Positions 33,227-39,566 of a stretch of DNA of 64,000 nucleotides are shown here, piece after piece; position 1 is the stretch's first letter; every line of letters begins with the position of its first letter. A program made the position numbers and the translations under genes. The notes under the pieces were generated by a model, which saw nothing but the letters and a program-made list of their open reading frames with translations, did no database searches and was not told the DNA's origin. Source of the stretch: a bacterium (GTDB lineage: Bacteria; Patescibacteriota; Minisyncoccia; Phycocordibacterales; Phycocordibacteraceae); assembly GCA_030651285.1 (NCBI GenBank), contig JAUSCN010000012.1, positions 1 through 64,000 on the forward strand, given 5' to 3'.

Positions 33227-34085
33227 GCTCCCCTACCCGCTGCTGTATCTCAACCGCCTTTTCTTCAATCTGGAGCGCCTTTAGGCCCTGCATGACCGTC
33301 TGGAGGTAAGCGAGAAATGATGTTGGCGAGACGATGATGACCTTATACTTCCCCGCCGCTCTCTGGATGAGATTCTCGTCTTCTCCGCCACCTACTTGGT
33401 TCGTGAGAAGGTCGTAATAAATGCCTTCGGAGGGAATGAACATGAAAGCGAAATCCATCGTCCCCTCATCGGGACGGATGTACTTGGCGGTCTCAGTGAT
33501 GCGCATCTTGAGATCGTTCACAAATGCTTTCTCAAACGCCGGACGCTCCGCGTCCGGCGCGTGCACGAGGCGGTTGTAGTTATCAAGTGAAAACTTCGAG
33601 TCGATAGGAACAATCTTGTCGCTCACGAACACAGCCGCATCGACAATCTCGCCGTTCTTGAAGGGGTACTGCATCTGATACATGCCGGGCGGGAGTACAT
33701 TTTTCAAAACAGTTTCGAGATAGTATTCGCCAAGAATGCCGCGCTGCTTCGGATTCTTCAAAATATCCTGCAGATTTTGCAACTGCTCGGCGAAACCCTG
33801 CGTCTGCCGACCAATCTCTTTCACCGAGGTAACTTCTTGTGTGATCTCTTTAATCAACCGATTCGACTCAGAAAACTGTTTATGAGAGCTTTCTTGCATC
33901 GCGCGCGACGACTCCGACATGCGAGTGTCGAGGGTCCGAGCAAGTTCCTGCATCTGAGCCTGAAGCAGCATCATGCCATTACCCTCTTCAACAGGAGCTT
34001 CCTTGCGACGAAGTATGAGATACACACCGATCCCTTGCACGATAATAAGAACTACGACGATGATTGTGATGCTGATAAAACTCAT
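33036..34085 (-). CDS. rmuC: DNA recombination protein RmuC homologue
   Basis: The 349-aa protein has an N-terminal membrane helix (ISITIIVVVLIIVQGIGVYLIL), a coiled coil to about residue 115, and the RmuC nuclease-like domain (QRGILGEYYLETVLKNVLPP, VPIDSKFSLDNYNRL, FMFIPSEGIYYDLL). RmuC limits inversions at repeats and is related to restriction-type endonucleases. It is divergent from yqeY with 26 nt between starts and overlapping -10 boxes. Its last about 60 codons were apparently exchanged, because a diverged second copy of that tail lies downstream. Confidence 0.92.
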   Translation of the reverse strand: MSFISITIIVVVLIIVQGIGVYLILRRKEAPVEEGNGMMLLQAQMQELARTLDTRMSESSRAMQESSHKQFSESNRLIKEITQEVTSVKEIGRQTQGFAEQLQNLQDILKNPKQRGILGEYYLETVLKNVLPPGMYQMQYPFKNGEIVDAAVFVSDKIVPIDSKFSLDNYNRLVHAPDAERPAFEKAFVNDLKMRITETAKYIRPDEGTMDFAFMFIPSEGIYYDLLTNQVGGGEDENLIQRAAGKYKVIIVSPTSFLAYLQTVMQGLKALQIEEKAVEIQQRVGELGKHVAAYEQFYKKLGVSLGTSVSHYNAGYKELGKIDKDVYRISETKIGIEPELLDKPVDALD

Positions 34086-34111
34086 ATGTTAGGTATAGTA
34101 TACTCTGACAC

Positions 34112-34567
34112 ATGGCTATACACGAAACAATAAAGCAATCGATTCCTGAGGCACTCCGCGCGCACGACGAAGTGCGGCTGCGCACCCTCCGCTCGCTCGT
34201 GACCGCGATGACCAACGAAGTTGTCGCCAAGAAACGCAAGCCGAACGAATTCCTTACCGACGACGAGGCTATCGCCGTCGTGAAGCGCGCCGCCAACCAG
34301 CGCAAGGACTCCATCGAGCAGTTTGAAAAGGCGTCCCGTAACGACCTCGTCGAGCCGGAGAAGGCCGAGCTCGCCATCCTCGAGTCGTACCTCCCCACTC
34401 TGATGAGCCGCGAAGAAATCGTGCCCATCGCGAAAGCGAAAATGACTGAGCTCGGCGTCTCGACCAAAGCCGACGCGGGAAAATTCACCGGCGCTCTGAT
34501 GAAAGACCTCAAAGGTAAGGCCGATGGGAACGACGTTAAAGCAGTTGTGGATAGCTTGCTTTCTTAG
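34112..34567 (+). CDS. GatB/YqeY domain protein
   Basis: A 151-aa stand-alone YqeY protein: LRTLRSLVTAMTNEVVAKKRKP, DDEAIAVVKRAANQRKDSIEQF, SYLPTLMSREEI, and the end GKFTGALMKDLKGKADGNDVKAVVDSLL. The domain is the tRNA-binding tail of GatB. The role of the free protein is unclear, but it may act in tRNA-dependent amidation, which this organism likely needs given the non-discriminating AspRS. TATACT ends 7 nt before the ATG, which predicts a leaderless mRNA. Confidence 0.93.
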   Translation: MAIHETIKQSIPEALRAHDEVRLRTLRSLVTAMTNEVVAKKRKPNEFLTDDEAIAVVKRAANQRKDSIEQFEKASRNDLVEPEKAELAILESYLPTLMSREEIVPIAKAKMTELGVSTKADAGKFTGALMKDLKGKADGNDVKAVVDSLLS

Positions 34568-34584
34568 GTAAAGAGTGGTATAGT
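34556..34584 (+). promoter_or_regulatory. Promoter of the 34622 gene
   Basis: TTGCTT (34556-34561) and TATAGT (34579-34584) are spaced 17 nt. The -35 lies inside the end of yqeY. Confidence 0.6.
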
Positions 34585-34621
34585 CTTCCTTAGGTAACCC
34601 TTCACACATAGGAGGTGTCCT

Positions 34622-34891
34622 TTGGTTAAAGAAGACCCTAAGTTTTCAGAGATCGACGTTGCTGAGGGCTGGCTTTTTTCAAAAAGGAAACACCATTTTC
34701 CTATCGACAAGCCGACCCTGAAAAAGAGAGCCGAAATGGCTCTCAAAAGACAGCACGATTGCCCCACGCTCTCCTTTCAGGAAATCATGCGGATCGTTCT
34801 GTCTGACATTGACTTCTCTGAACGCAGAGCTTATGCCTCCGGCATTGGCAAAATGTTCAGCATTCGAAATCACCAACACGTTCCGGCCTAG
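34622..34891 (+). CDS. Small hypothetical protein, SD-led cassette gene
   Basis: An 89-aa basic, soluble protein. The TTG start at 34622 is supported by AGGAGG 6 nt upstream. It contains KRKHHFPIDKPTLKKRAEMALKRQ and a His-containing end (SIRNHQHVPA). No family was recognised. It has its own promoter and a hairpin terminator, so it is another monocistronic SD-led unit. It is placed between the leaderless yqeY and tRNA-Glu. Confidence 0.65.
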   Translation: MVKEDPKFSEIDVAEGWLFSKRKHHFPIDKPTLKKRAEMALKRQHDCPTLSFQEIMRIVLSDIDFSERRAYASGIGKMFSIRNHQHVPA

Positions 34892-34895
34892 CACT

Positions 34896-34935
34896 TACGA
34901 GTGGACTGCTTACCAGCCCACTCGTATCATTTCTA
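34896..34935 (+). terminator. Intrinsic terminator
   Basis: TACGAGTGG (34896-34904) pairs perfectly with CCACTCGTA (34918-34926), followed by TCATTTCTATCTTTCC. Confidence 0.7.
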
Positions 34936-34975
34936 TCTTTCCTCCACTCCTTTTTTCTGTTATAAAACAAAGGAC

Positions 34976-35050
34976 GGCCTCATCGTCTAACGGTTAGGAC
35001 ACAAGCTTCTCAAGCTTGGAATCGGGGTTCGATTCCCCGTGAGGTCACCA
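34976..35050 (+). tRNA. tRNA-Glu (CTC), CCA encoded
   Basis: Acceptor GGCCTCA pairs with TGAGGTC. The anticodon loop TTCTCAA gives CTC. The T-arm is CGGGG-TTCGATT-CCCCG, with discriminator A and encoded CCA. It is the left landmark of a zone of repeated gene tails (35.05-38.3 kb). Confidence 0.96.
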
Positions 35051-35053
35051 GTC

Positions 35054-35127
35054 AATTTCTCTAGTCTTGACAACAAACGGCTCGGTTGAGCCGTTTGTTG
35101 TGTTCAGCCCTACGGGGACTCGAACTC
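35054..35127. repeat. Copy 1 of a tail module: spacer, terminator hairpin, EFESP tail
   Basis: AATTTCTCTAGTCTTGACA is followed by a perfect hairpin (ACAACAAACGGCTC, 35070-35083, with GAGCCGTTTGTTGT, 35088-35101) and then GGGGACTCGAACTC (35114-35127). The same order recurs at 35767-35865. On the minus strand GAGTTCGAGTCCCCGTAG reads EFESP-stop, the same tail as the 35848 gene. The hairpin probably terminates tRNA-Glu. Confidence 0.7.
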
Positions 35128-35162
35128 ATTTCTATTTTTGATGCTTTTGCTACTATTGGCAC

Positions 35163-35600
35163 ATGGAAATCAAATCGAGAATTTTAGAAGTTTTGCAGAG
35201 CGGACATCTCATGAGTCTTGCCACTTCAGATGAAAATGGTTTGTGGGTGTCGGATGTAGTTTATATTTTCGACGAAGACCTAAATATCTATTGGATGTCT
35301 GATCCGGATGTTCACCACTCAAAATCAATTGTAAAGAATGGGCAAGCCGCAGGCACTATAACCATCAGCAACAAAAGCAAAGGGTCTAATCTCGGGATTC
35401 AGTTTTCTGGAATAGCCAGCAAGATAGACGGACCGAGATATGATTTGGCAAAAAAGCATTTGAAGAAAAGGAGTCATCCTGAACCGAAAGAGGAGGATGA
35501 CGTATTGAAGGGGGATTCCTGGTACGTTCTAAAACCAAATAAAATTGATCTTATCGATGAGGCACAATGGGGTTACGACAAGAAGAGTTTAAGTTTATAA
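35163..35600 (+). CDS. Pyridoxamine 5'-phosphate oxidase-like (FMN-binding split barrel) protein
   Basis: A 145-aa protein with the PPOX-type order: N-terminal helix, then HLMSLATSDENGLWVSDVVYIFDEDLNIYWMSDP, HHSKSIVKNGQAAGTITIS, and IQFSGIASKI. This matches small stress-related flavin-barrel proteins (YhbP/PdxH superfamily). PdxH active-site residues cannot be assigned, so the substrate is unknown. TACTAT ends 6 nt before the ATG. The codons are more A+T-rich than in core genes. It lies between two copies of the EFESP tail module, which marks it as a likely inserted gene. Confidence 0.85.
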   Translation: MEIKSRILEVLQSGHLMSLATSDENGLWVSDVVYIFDEDLNIYWMSDPDVHHSKSIVKNGQAAGTITISNKSKGSNLGIQFSGIASKIDGPRYDLAKKHLKKRSHPEPKEEDDVLKGDSWYVLKPNKIDLIDEAQWGYDKKSLSL

Positions 35601-35635
35601 AGGTTCGTACGCCAAAGGCGTGAAGGGACCCCTAA

Positions 35636-35752
35636 CTATGCTGCACGCTTTTGGTCTTTGACGACTGGTATACTTTCCTCTACGTCAACGCTCATGAAAA
35701 TATCCAGTATCTGCCTTATGCGAGTTCGAGGTTTATCCCGATAAGGATCACA
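35636..35752 (-). pseudogene. Copy A of a short conserved ORF (QILDIF repeat)
   Basis: On the minus strand CDPYRDKPRTRIRQILDIFM is followed by SVDVEESIPVVKDQKRAA and a stop. Copies B (36641) and C (38046) share CDxxRDxPRTRxxQILDIF with many synonymous changes, so the frame was under protein selection. No start codon is visible upstream of the first Cys in this copy, so it is probably a fragment. It directly follows the PPOX gene in convergent orientation. Confidence 0.6.
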
Positions 35753-35766
35753 ACTGAACTGTGGGG

Positions 35767-35865
35767 TTAATTTCCCTGTCTTGACACGAAAAATGGCTCA
35801 ACGGAGCCATTTTTCTTTTAGAATCTTTCCGTAAATAACGATGACCCTTAAGGGGACTCGAACTC
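35767..35865. repeat. Copy 2 of the tail module: spacer, terminator hairpin, EFESP tail
   Basis: AATTTCCCTGTCTTGACA is followed by a perfect hairpin (GAAAAATGGCTC, 35788-35799, with GAGCCATTTTTC, 35804-35815, then TTTTAG) and GGGGACTCGAACTC (35852-35865). The order matches 35054-35127, although the hairpin stems differ in sequence. This hairpin is the likely terminator of the minus-strand 35848 gene. Confidence 0.7.
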
Positions 35866-36072
35866 GATCATTGTTTTTAATTCTTCGAGAATTTCCTTTG
35901 CGTGTTTTGTATCTTCCCTAGCGAGACGTTTCGAAATTCCTACAACGATTATCGCGAACTCTCGCAGATTCTCACGCGCAGCTTCTCGTTCCGCCTCAGT
36001 CGCATTCGGCATGTAGCGATCGAGGATAAGGTCACCCGGACGATGATTCGAGGGATTCGGTTTGTGGTCCAC
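35848..36072 (-). CDS. Small helical hypothetical protein ending in EFESP
   Basis: A 74-aa soluble, helical protein with a GTG start at 36072; an in-frame stop lies a few codons upstream. The core is LDRYMPNATEAEREAARENLREFAIIVVGISKRLAREDTKHAKEILEELKTMIEFESP. The tail sequence is repeated upstream at 35114-35127 with a related terminator. There is no SD, and a -10 box is not clear. I do not recognise the family; the charged helices could mediate protein interaction. Confidence 0.65.
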   Translation of the reverse strand: MDHKPNPSNHRPGDLILDRYMPNATEAEREAARENLREFAIIVVGISKRLAREDTKHAKEILEELKTMIEFESP

Positions 36073-36156
36073 AGAGATATGACCGCTTGGTTATGAACGG
36101 TCAGTCCGATGATCCTCCACTCAACCGAATAGATACCGATAAAGTATACTGGGGCG

Positions 36157-36606
36157 ATGATTGATTGCGTTTACTGTAATTCACCCGAGATAAAAGGCAG
36201 AACTATTTTTCGGAACGATCTTGCATGGGCATTCCCGACAAATATGCCAATTACTCCTGGGCACATCCTTATATCACCTGTTCGCCACGTCAGAACATTT
36301 GAGGAACTAACGGATGATGAACGAGATGCCCTATTCACACTCACCATTAAAATGAAAATCGCACTGAAGACTCTCTTCGGTGCAGAAGGATTCCATCACG
36401 CATGGAACGAGAGCGAGGTAGGCGGCCAATCGGTTCCTCATTTTCATCTTCATATTGTGCCAAGGAAGAATGGAGATGCGGGAATTACGGAATATGAGCC
36501 GAGAAAGTTCCTCTACCGGCCAGGATCACGGGAATCCACTCCGGAGGATGAATTGAGAGTAGTTGCGGAACAAATCAAAGACAAATATCTAGAATCTGAG
36601 TCCTAG
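36157..36606 (+). CDS. HIT-family nucleotide hydrolase/transferase
   Basis: The 149-aa protein begins with a Cys-containing IDCVYCNSPEIKGRTIF segment and has the histidine triad VPHFHLHIVPR (HxHxH). PITPGHILISPVRHV is the conserved nucleotide-binding strand. HIT proteins act on nucleoside phosphoramidates, AMP-lysine or Ap4A-type substrates. The extended C-terminus (about 35 residues after the triad) is polar. TATACT ends 6 nt before the ATG. It is followed by a QILDIF-type fragment on the opposite strand, just as the PPOX gene is. Confidence 0.92.
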   Translation: MIDCVYCNSPEIKGRTIFRNDLAWAFPTNMPITPGHILISPVRHVRTFEELTDDERDALFTLTIKMKIALKTLFGAEGFHHAWNESEVGGQSVPHFHLHIVPRKNGDAGITEYEPRKFLYRPGSRESTPEDELRVVAEQIKDKYLESES

Positions 36607-36640
36607 GGATATTTGAACATTCAGCAGAAGTTTCCATTTA

Positions 36641-36763
36641 CTATGCCGCGTACTTCAGTTCTGTCACGACCGGTAAAATTTCCTCCGCGTCAACGCTCAT
36701 GAAAATATCCAGTATCTGTCTCACGCGAGTTCGAGGTCTATCCCGATGAGGGTCACATGTCAA
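36641..36763 (-). pseudogene. Copy B of the QILDIF repeat ORF
   Basis: On the minus strand TTG-ACA-TGT begins (M)TCDPHRDRPRTRVRQILDIF, followed by SVDAEEILPVVTELKYAA and a stop. It shares a 30-nt identical run with copy A (CAGATACTGGATATTTTCAT and onward). A TTG start is possible but has no SD. It may be a very small gene or the 3' fragment of one. It lies downstream of, and convergent with, the HIT gene. Confidence 0.55.
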
Positions 36764-36833
36764 GACGTGAGAACGTGCCAAATAGGCAACATTTCAAGCG
36801 TAACGCCTCAGATAAGTAGAGGTGTTTAGCTGT

Positions 36834-37697
36834 ATGAAAGCCCTTATCTCGAAACTAGAAAAGAACTCATATGTCAGATCTATAGCCCTGCTTGCCTTAG
36901 TCCTTGGAGCTTTCATAACGATCGGCACCTTTGTACGAGGAATCGGAGGCTATTTAAGCGAGGACGTTTTTGTATCAAGAAATATATCCAAACAACTTGA
37001 ACATCTCTCAGCCGGACAAAGTATTGATTACTTCAAGAAGTATTTGGGCCCACAAATTCTTCAACGAGAGGTTGGCGCGAAAATGTCTGAGAGCGTCTTC
37101 TACTACAAAGGAGCGTACATCCAGGCTTTGGTGGACAAGAGCAACAATGAGGCGGTTTATTGGGCTGTTACCTATTGCGAGCCTCTTGTACTCAACCGCC
37201 CAGTTTTTTCAATGGGAAGATATGTTGCCGCCAAGGATGTTTTGAAACCAGGTGCGGGCACAACCATACTTGCGCCAAGACTGATTTTGAACAAGTCAAC
37301 TTTCACTGATTTCTTGAAAGACGAGAGGGGTGAATTGCATGAATTTATCTCAGGAGCAACGGCCAATTCTTATGCATATGAAGCCGTGTACTTGGGCAAT
37401 CCTAGTGCATATCAAACTCTCCTCGTTGGCGTCAATGACATTTGCCCATCATCATCAGATCTAGACGACCATTTAGATGCTGATCCGATGTGGTTAGAGT
37501 CAGGGGAAAAGCCAACCGAAGATGCCATCAAAAGATTTAGGGAGGGGGTGCGAATAAATACATATGGGGAAACGGCGCCCTTCATGGGGGAGGAGGTGGT
37601 TAAGCTATTAAATGCTGTTCACTCCGACAAATTGGAAGAGCCCTATTTAAATTTTGGGGTTGATAGGATTAGAGTTCGTTACTTCCCTGACCGATAG
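36834..37697 (+). CDS. Membrane-anchored protein resembling ETEC_3214-type accessory proteins
   Basis: ATG 36834 is preferred to the track start because GAGGTG lies upstream, giving 287 aa. One N-terminal helix (SIALLALVLGAFITIGTFVRG) precedes a domain with QSIDYFKKYLGPQI and AYIQALVDKSNNEAVYWAVT. A later NSYAYEAVYLGNPSAYQTLLVGVND segment, from memory, resembles the ETEC_3214 family. These are sporadic accessory proteins without proven function. The gene is A+T-rich and has no operon partner, consistent with acquisition within the repeat-bearing zone. Confidence 0.7.
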   Translation: MKALISKLEKNSYVRSIALLALVLGAFITIGTFVRGIGGYLSEDVFVSRNISKQLEHLSAGQSIDYFKKYLGPQILQREVGAKMSESVFYYKGAYIQALVDKSNNEAVYWAVTYCEPLVLNRPVFSMGRYVAAKDVLKPGAGTTILAPRLILNKSTFTDFLKDERGELHEFISGATANSYAYEAVYLGNPSAYQTLLVGVNDICPSSSDLDDHLDADPMWLESGEKPTEDAIKRFREGVRINTYGETAPFMGEEVVKLLNAVHSDKLEEPYLNFGVDRIRVRYFPDR

Positions 37698-37700
37698 ACC

Positions 37701-37730
37701 TTAGGGACGTTGTTCAGACTCCCGTTTCTC
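37701..37730. repeat. Displaced copy of the ESEQRP gene tail
   Basis: TTAGGGACGTTGTTCAGACTCCC matches TTAGGGACGTTGCTCGGACTCCC at about 38046-38068. On the minus strand both read ESEQRP-stop. The 37742 membrane-protein gene lies between them. Confidence 0.65.
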
Positions 37731-37741
37731 AACTTATATAC

Positions 37742-38002
37742 CTAGCTGCTCTGAATAGAGCCTATTTTCTTCTGCCCCCTTTCCCAAGTTTTTCGAGAAA
37801 GATAGCGCGCAAACCAAACAGCAAAGATGAGAGCGGCAATTGCCCCTACTGATGAAATATCTTCGTTTTCTAGCCCCAGATGACTAAATACAAGAATGGC
37901 TATAACAGCAGTTCGGATGATTAACCACGAGACAAGTAGAGCCATGAGGCATTGCCACCATGAATTTCTAAAAGTCATCTTGAATTCATTTTGTGTTTCC
38001 AT
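37742..38002 (-). CDS. Small two-helix membrane protein between ESEQRP tail copies
   Basis: An 86-aa protein with two hydrophobic helices (WWQCLMALLVSWLIIRTAVIAILVF and VGAIAALIFAVWFARYL) and a basic, polar C-terminus. TATAGT ends 8 nt before ATG 38002 and there is no SD, so it is predicted to be leaderless. It lies in the same direction as the 38046 ORF, between that ORF's 3' end and a second copy of the same 3' end. This is the arrangement seen at rmuC and suggests an inserted gene. Function unknown. Confidence 0.7.
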   Translation of the reverse strand: METQNEFKMTFRNSWWQCLMALLVSWLIIRTAVIAILVFSHLGLENEDISSVGAIAALIFAVWFARYLSRKTWERGQKKIGSIQSS

Positions 38003-38045
38003 ATTCAGAAACTATAGCATCCGCCTGCCTGGGGACTTGGGGATA

Positions 38046-38273
38046 TTAGGGACGTTGCTCGGACTCCCATTCCCTTTTCACCTTCTTCACATACCGCTTC
38101 AGGTTGTATTCCTCTATCTTCTTCCAGCCCGCGTTTGGTTTTTTCTTTGGTATGAAATCTTCTTCGTCATCTGTCACGGTGGGAGATTTTTCCTCCTGGT
38201 CAACGCTAGTGAAAATATCTAGTATCTGCTTGATACGAGTTCGAGGTTCATCTCGGTGCTGGTCACAATGCAA
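38046..38273 (-). CDS. Small charged hypothetical protein (copy C of the QILDIF family)
   Basis: A 75-aa ORF with TTG at 38273: (M)HCDQHRDEPRTRIKQILDIF, then an acidic segment (TVTDDEEDFIPKKK) and a basic Trp-containing end (GWKKIEEYNLKRYVKKVKREWESEQRP). It is longer than copies A and B and has a different C-terminus, so it may be the only intact member. The first 24 codons are shared by all three copies with mainly synonymous change. The tail is duplicated at 37701. No known family was recognised. Confidence 0.55.
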   Translation of the reverse strand: MHCDQHRDEPRTRIKQILDIFTSVDQEEKSPTVTDDEEDFIPKKKPNAGWKKIEEYNLKRYVKKVKREWESEQRP

Positions 38274-38280
38274 AGCGTAG

Positions 38281-38306
38281 GCCGCCGAAAGGCGGCTTTT
38301 GCGTTG
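38281..38306. terminator. Hairpin between the HD-domain gene and the 38046 ORF
   Basis: GCCGCC-GAAA-GGCGGC (38281-38296) is followed by TTTTGCGTT on the plus strand. Flanking GCAAAGC/GCTTTTGC adds imperfect pairing. On the minus strand it could terminate the HD-domain gene, with only a weak U-tract. Confidence 0.5.
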
Positions 38307-38317
38307 TAACCTCGGAA

Positions 38318-38944
38318 CTATGTTTTTCTTTCGAGCAAAACTATGAGTGGAGAGCAGGCAGAAAAATATTTACTACGATCTCTCCCGATAAGGACAATGA
38401 GCTGTTCCAGTAATTCACGCACATCCTTCTGGTCGCCGATCTTGTCTCGCTTATGAGCGACCAAGGCATCGTGCTCAATAGAAAACTCCTTCCAGGTATG
38501 CCCGCCCTGAATATAGTTAATAATCATCGGAATAAACTTATCAACCGCATTCACGAAACGAGCTTCAGGATCGCTTCGTTTTTCATACGTTTCGATCGTC
38601 TCGTGTAAATCCGTGAATTCAGGGAATTCGCCAGCGATCCGAACACGAGCATTCTTTTCCCTGTCCTTTTTTGTTTTCAATCCCTCCTGATCAAATATGT
38701 AGGTGTCTCCGGCATATGCTTCATGCAGGTCATGTGCAAGAGCATACTGAAGCACTTTCTCTTTAGAATATTCTAATCGCAACGTATCACAGAGATACCA
38801 GCAAAGCATGGCAAGAAAATATGAGTGCTCTACATCATTTTCTCGGCGCGAAAGATCTCCCGTATGAGCCACCCTCTCAACTGACTGGAAGGTGTGCAGC
38901 AATCGCACGAAGGCCGCAGCTCGTTCCGCATCGGGAATCATCAT
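38318..38944 (-). CDS. HD-domain phosphohydrolase (YfbR-like 5'-nucleotidase type)
   Basis: The 208-aa protein carries HD metal-site residues: ENDVEH (H40), HDLHEAYAGD (H71-D72, E75) and a later NAVDKF Asp. The pattern is close to YfbR/HDDC2 enzymes, which dephosphorylate deoxynucleoside 5'-monophosphates. Substrate specificity is inferred only. TATACT ends 7 nt before ATG 38944, so the mRNA is predicted to be leaderless. A very long perfect hairpin (38984-39037) separates it from the cupredoxin gene upstream. Confidence 0.87.
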   Translation of the reverse strand: MMIPDAERAAAFVRLLHTFQSVERVAHTGDLSRRENDVEHSYFLAMLCWYLCDTLRLEYSKEKVLQYALAHDLHEAYAGDTYIFDQEGLKTKKDREKNARVRIAGEFPEFTDLHETIETYEKRSDPEARFVNAVDKFIPMIINYIQGGHTWKEFSIEHDALVAHKRDKIGDQKDVRELLEQLIVLIGRDRSKYFSACSPLIVLLERKT

Positions 38945-38983
38945 AAGGCGAAGTATACTCTCACACTTTACTGCGTAAAGAAC

Positions 38984-39037
38984 GCACAGTAATAATGCAA
39001 AACCGCCCCTTATGGCGGTTTTGCATTATTACTGTGC
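38984..39037 (-). terminator. 24-bp perfect hairpin, terminator of the cupredoxin gene
   Basis: Arms 38984-39007 and 39014-39037 are perfectly complementary over 24 bp around CCTTAT. The inner part is AAAACCGCC/GGCGGTTTT. On the minus strand GGCGGTTTTGCATTATTACT follows the loop. It is longer than needed for termination. Confidence 0.8.
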
Positions 39038-39048
39038 ACTTGGAAATA

Positions 39049-39501
39049 CTATTCAACAATCAGGTTCCCCCTCTGGCCGAGTTGGCGATGATTGTATTTG
39101 CTGCAGTAGTACTCGAACGTTCCTGCCTTATCTGCCACGAACTCTACAGTCACCGGCTGATTGAGTGGAGTGTCTTTCCTGATGCCAAACTCATCGAGAG
39201 TGAAGTCGTGTGTGCCTGCGGTATTAGTAATAGTGATTTTTACCGTGTCACCCTTTTTCACCTTCATTTCGCTCAAAGAAAAATGAGGCGACATCTTCCC
39301 GTCTGCGGTCTTATCCATCCACGAGGTCATCATGAACTCTTTTATGCCAGCAGTCGTGGTGGCAGTATTCTGAACATCTGAATTTGGAACAGTGGCCGTA
39401 ACATCTGCTTTCGGCACACCACTATTTCCGCGATCTGCACCATAAAACGCATAGCCCCCGAGTAACGTGAGCACGATCAATATTGGAAGGATAATTTTCA
39501 T
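39049..39501 (-). CDS. Membrane-anchored cupredoxin (type 1 copper) with Gln axial ligand position
   Basis: ATG 39501 gives 150 aa with an N-terminal anchor (IILPILIVLTLLGGYAFYG), a Thr/Ala-rich linker and a plastocyanin-like barrel. Copper ligand candidates are H98 (GTHDF), C133 and H138 (YYCSKYNH), and residue 143, which is Gln (LGQRG) where most cupredoxins have Met. A Gln axial ligand is known from stellacyanins and lowers redox potential. The protein probably carries electrons or copper at the cell surface. No oxidase genes are nearby. Confidence 0.87.
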   Translation of the reverse strand: MKIILPILIVLTLLGGYAFYGADRGNSGVPKADVTATVPNSDVQNTATTTAGIKEFMMTSWMDKTADGKMSPHFSLSEMKVKKGDTVKITITNTAGTHDFTLDEFGIRKDTPLNQPVTVEFVADKAGTFEYYCSKYNHRQLGQRGNLIVE

Positions 39502-39566
39502 ATGTTGCATACATTATTAATCAAACATCGTTGCTAGTATATACCCCCGATTCACGCGCGCGAAAC

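Noticed and set aside
35051-35866. GGACTCGAAC segments as remnants of tRNA genes
   Set aside because: Only the T-arm-like bases match; no acceptor or anticodon arms are present. The repeats align better as the coding tail EFESP plus terminator.
35636-38273. QILDIF repeats as a CRISPR array or structural RNA
   Set aside because: There are only three copies at irregular spacing of 1-1.5 kb, and the substitutions follow codon third positions.
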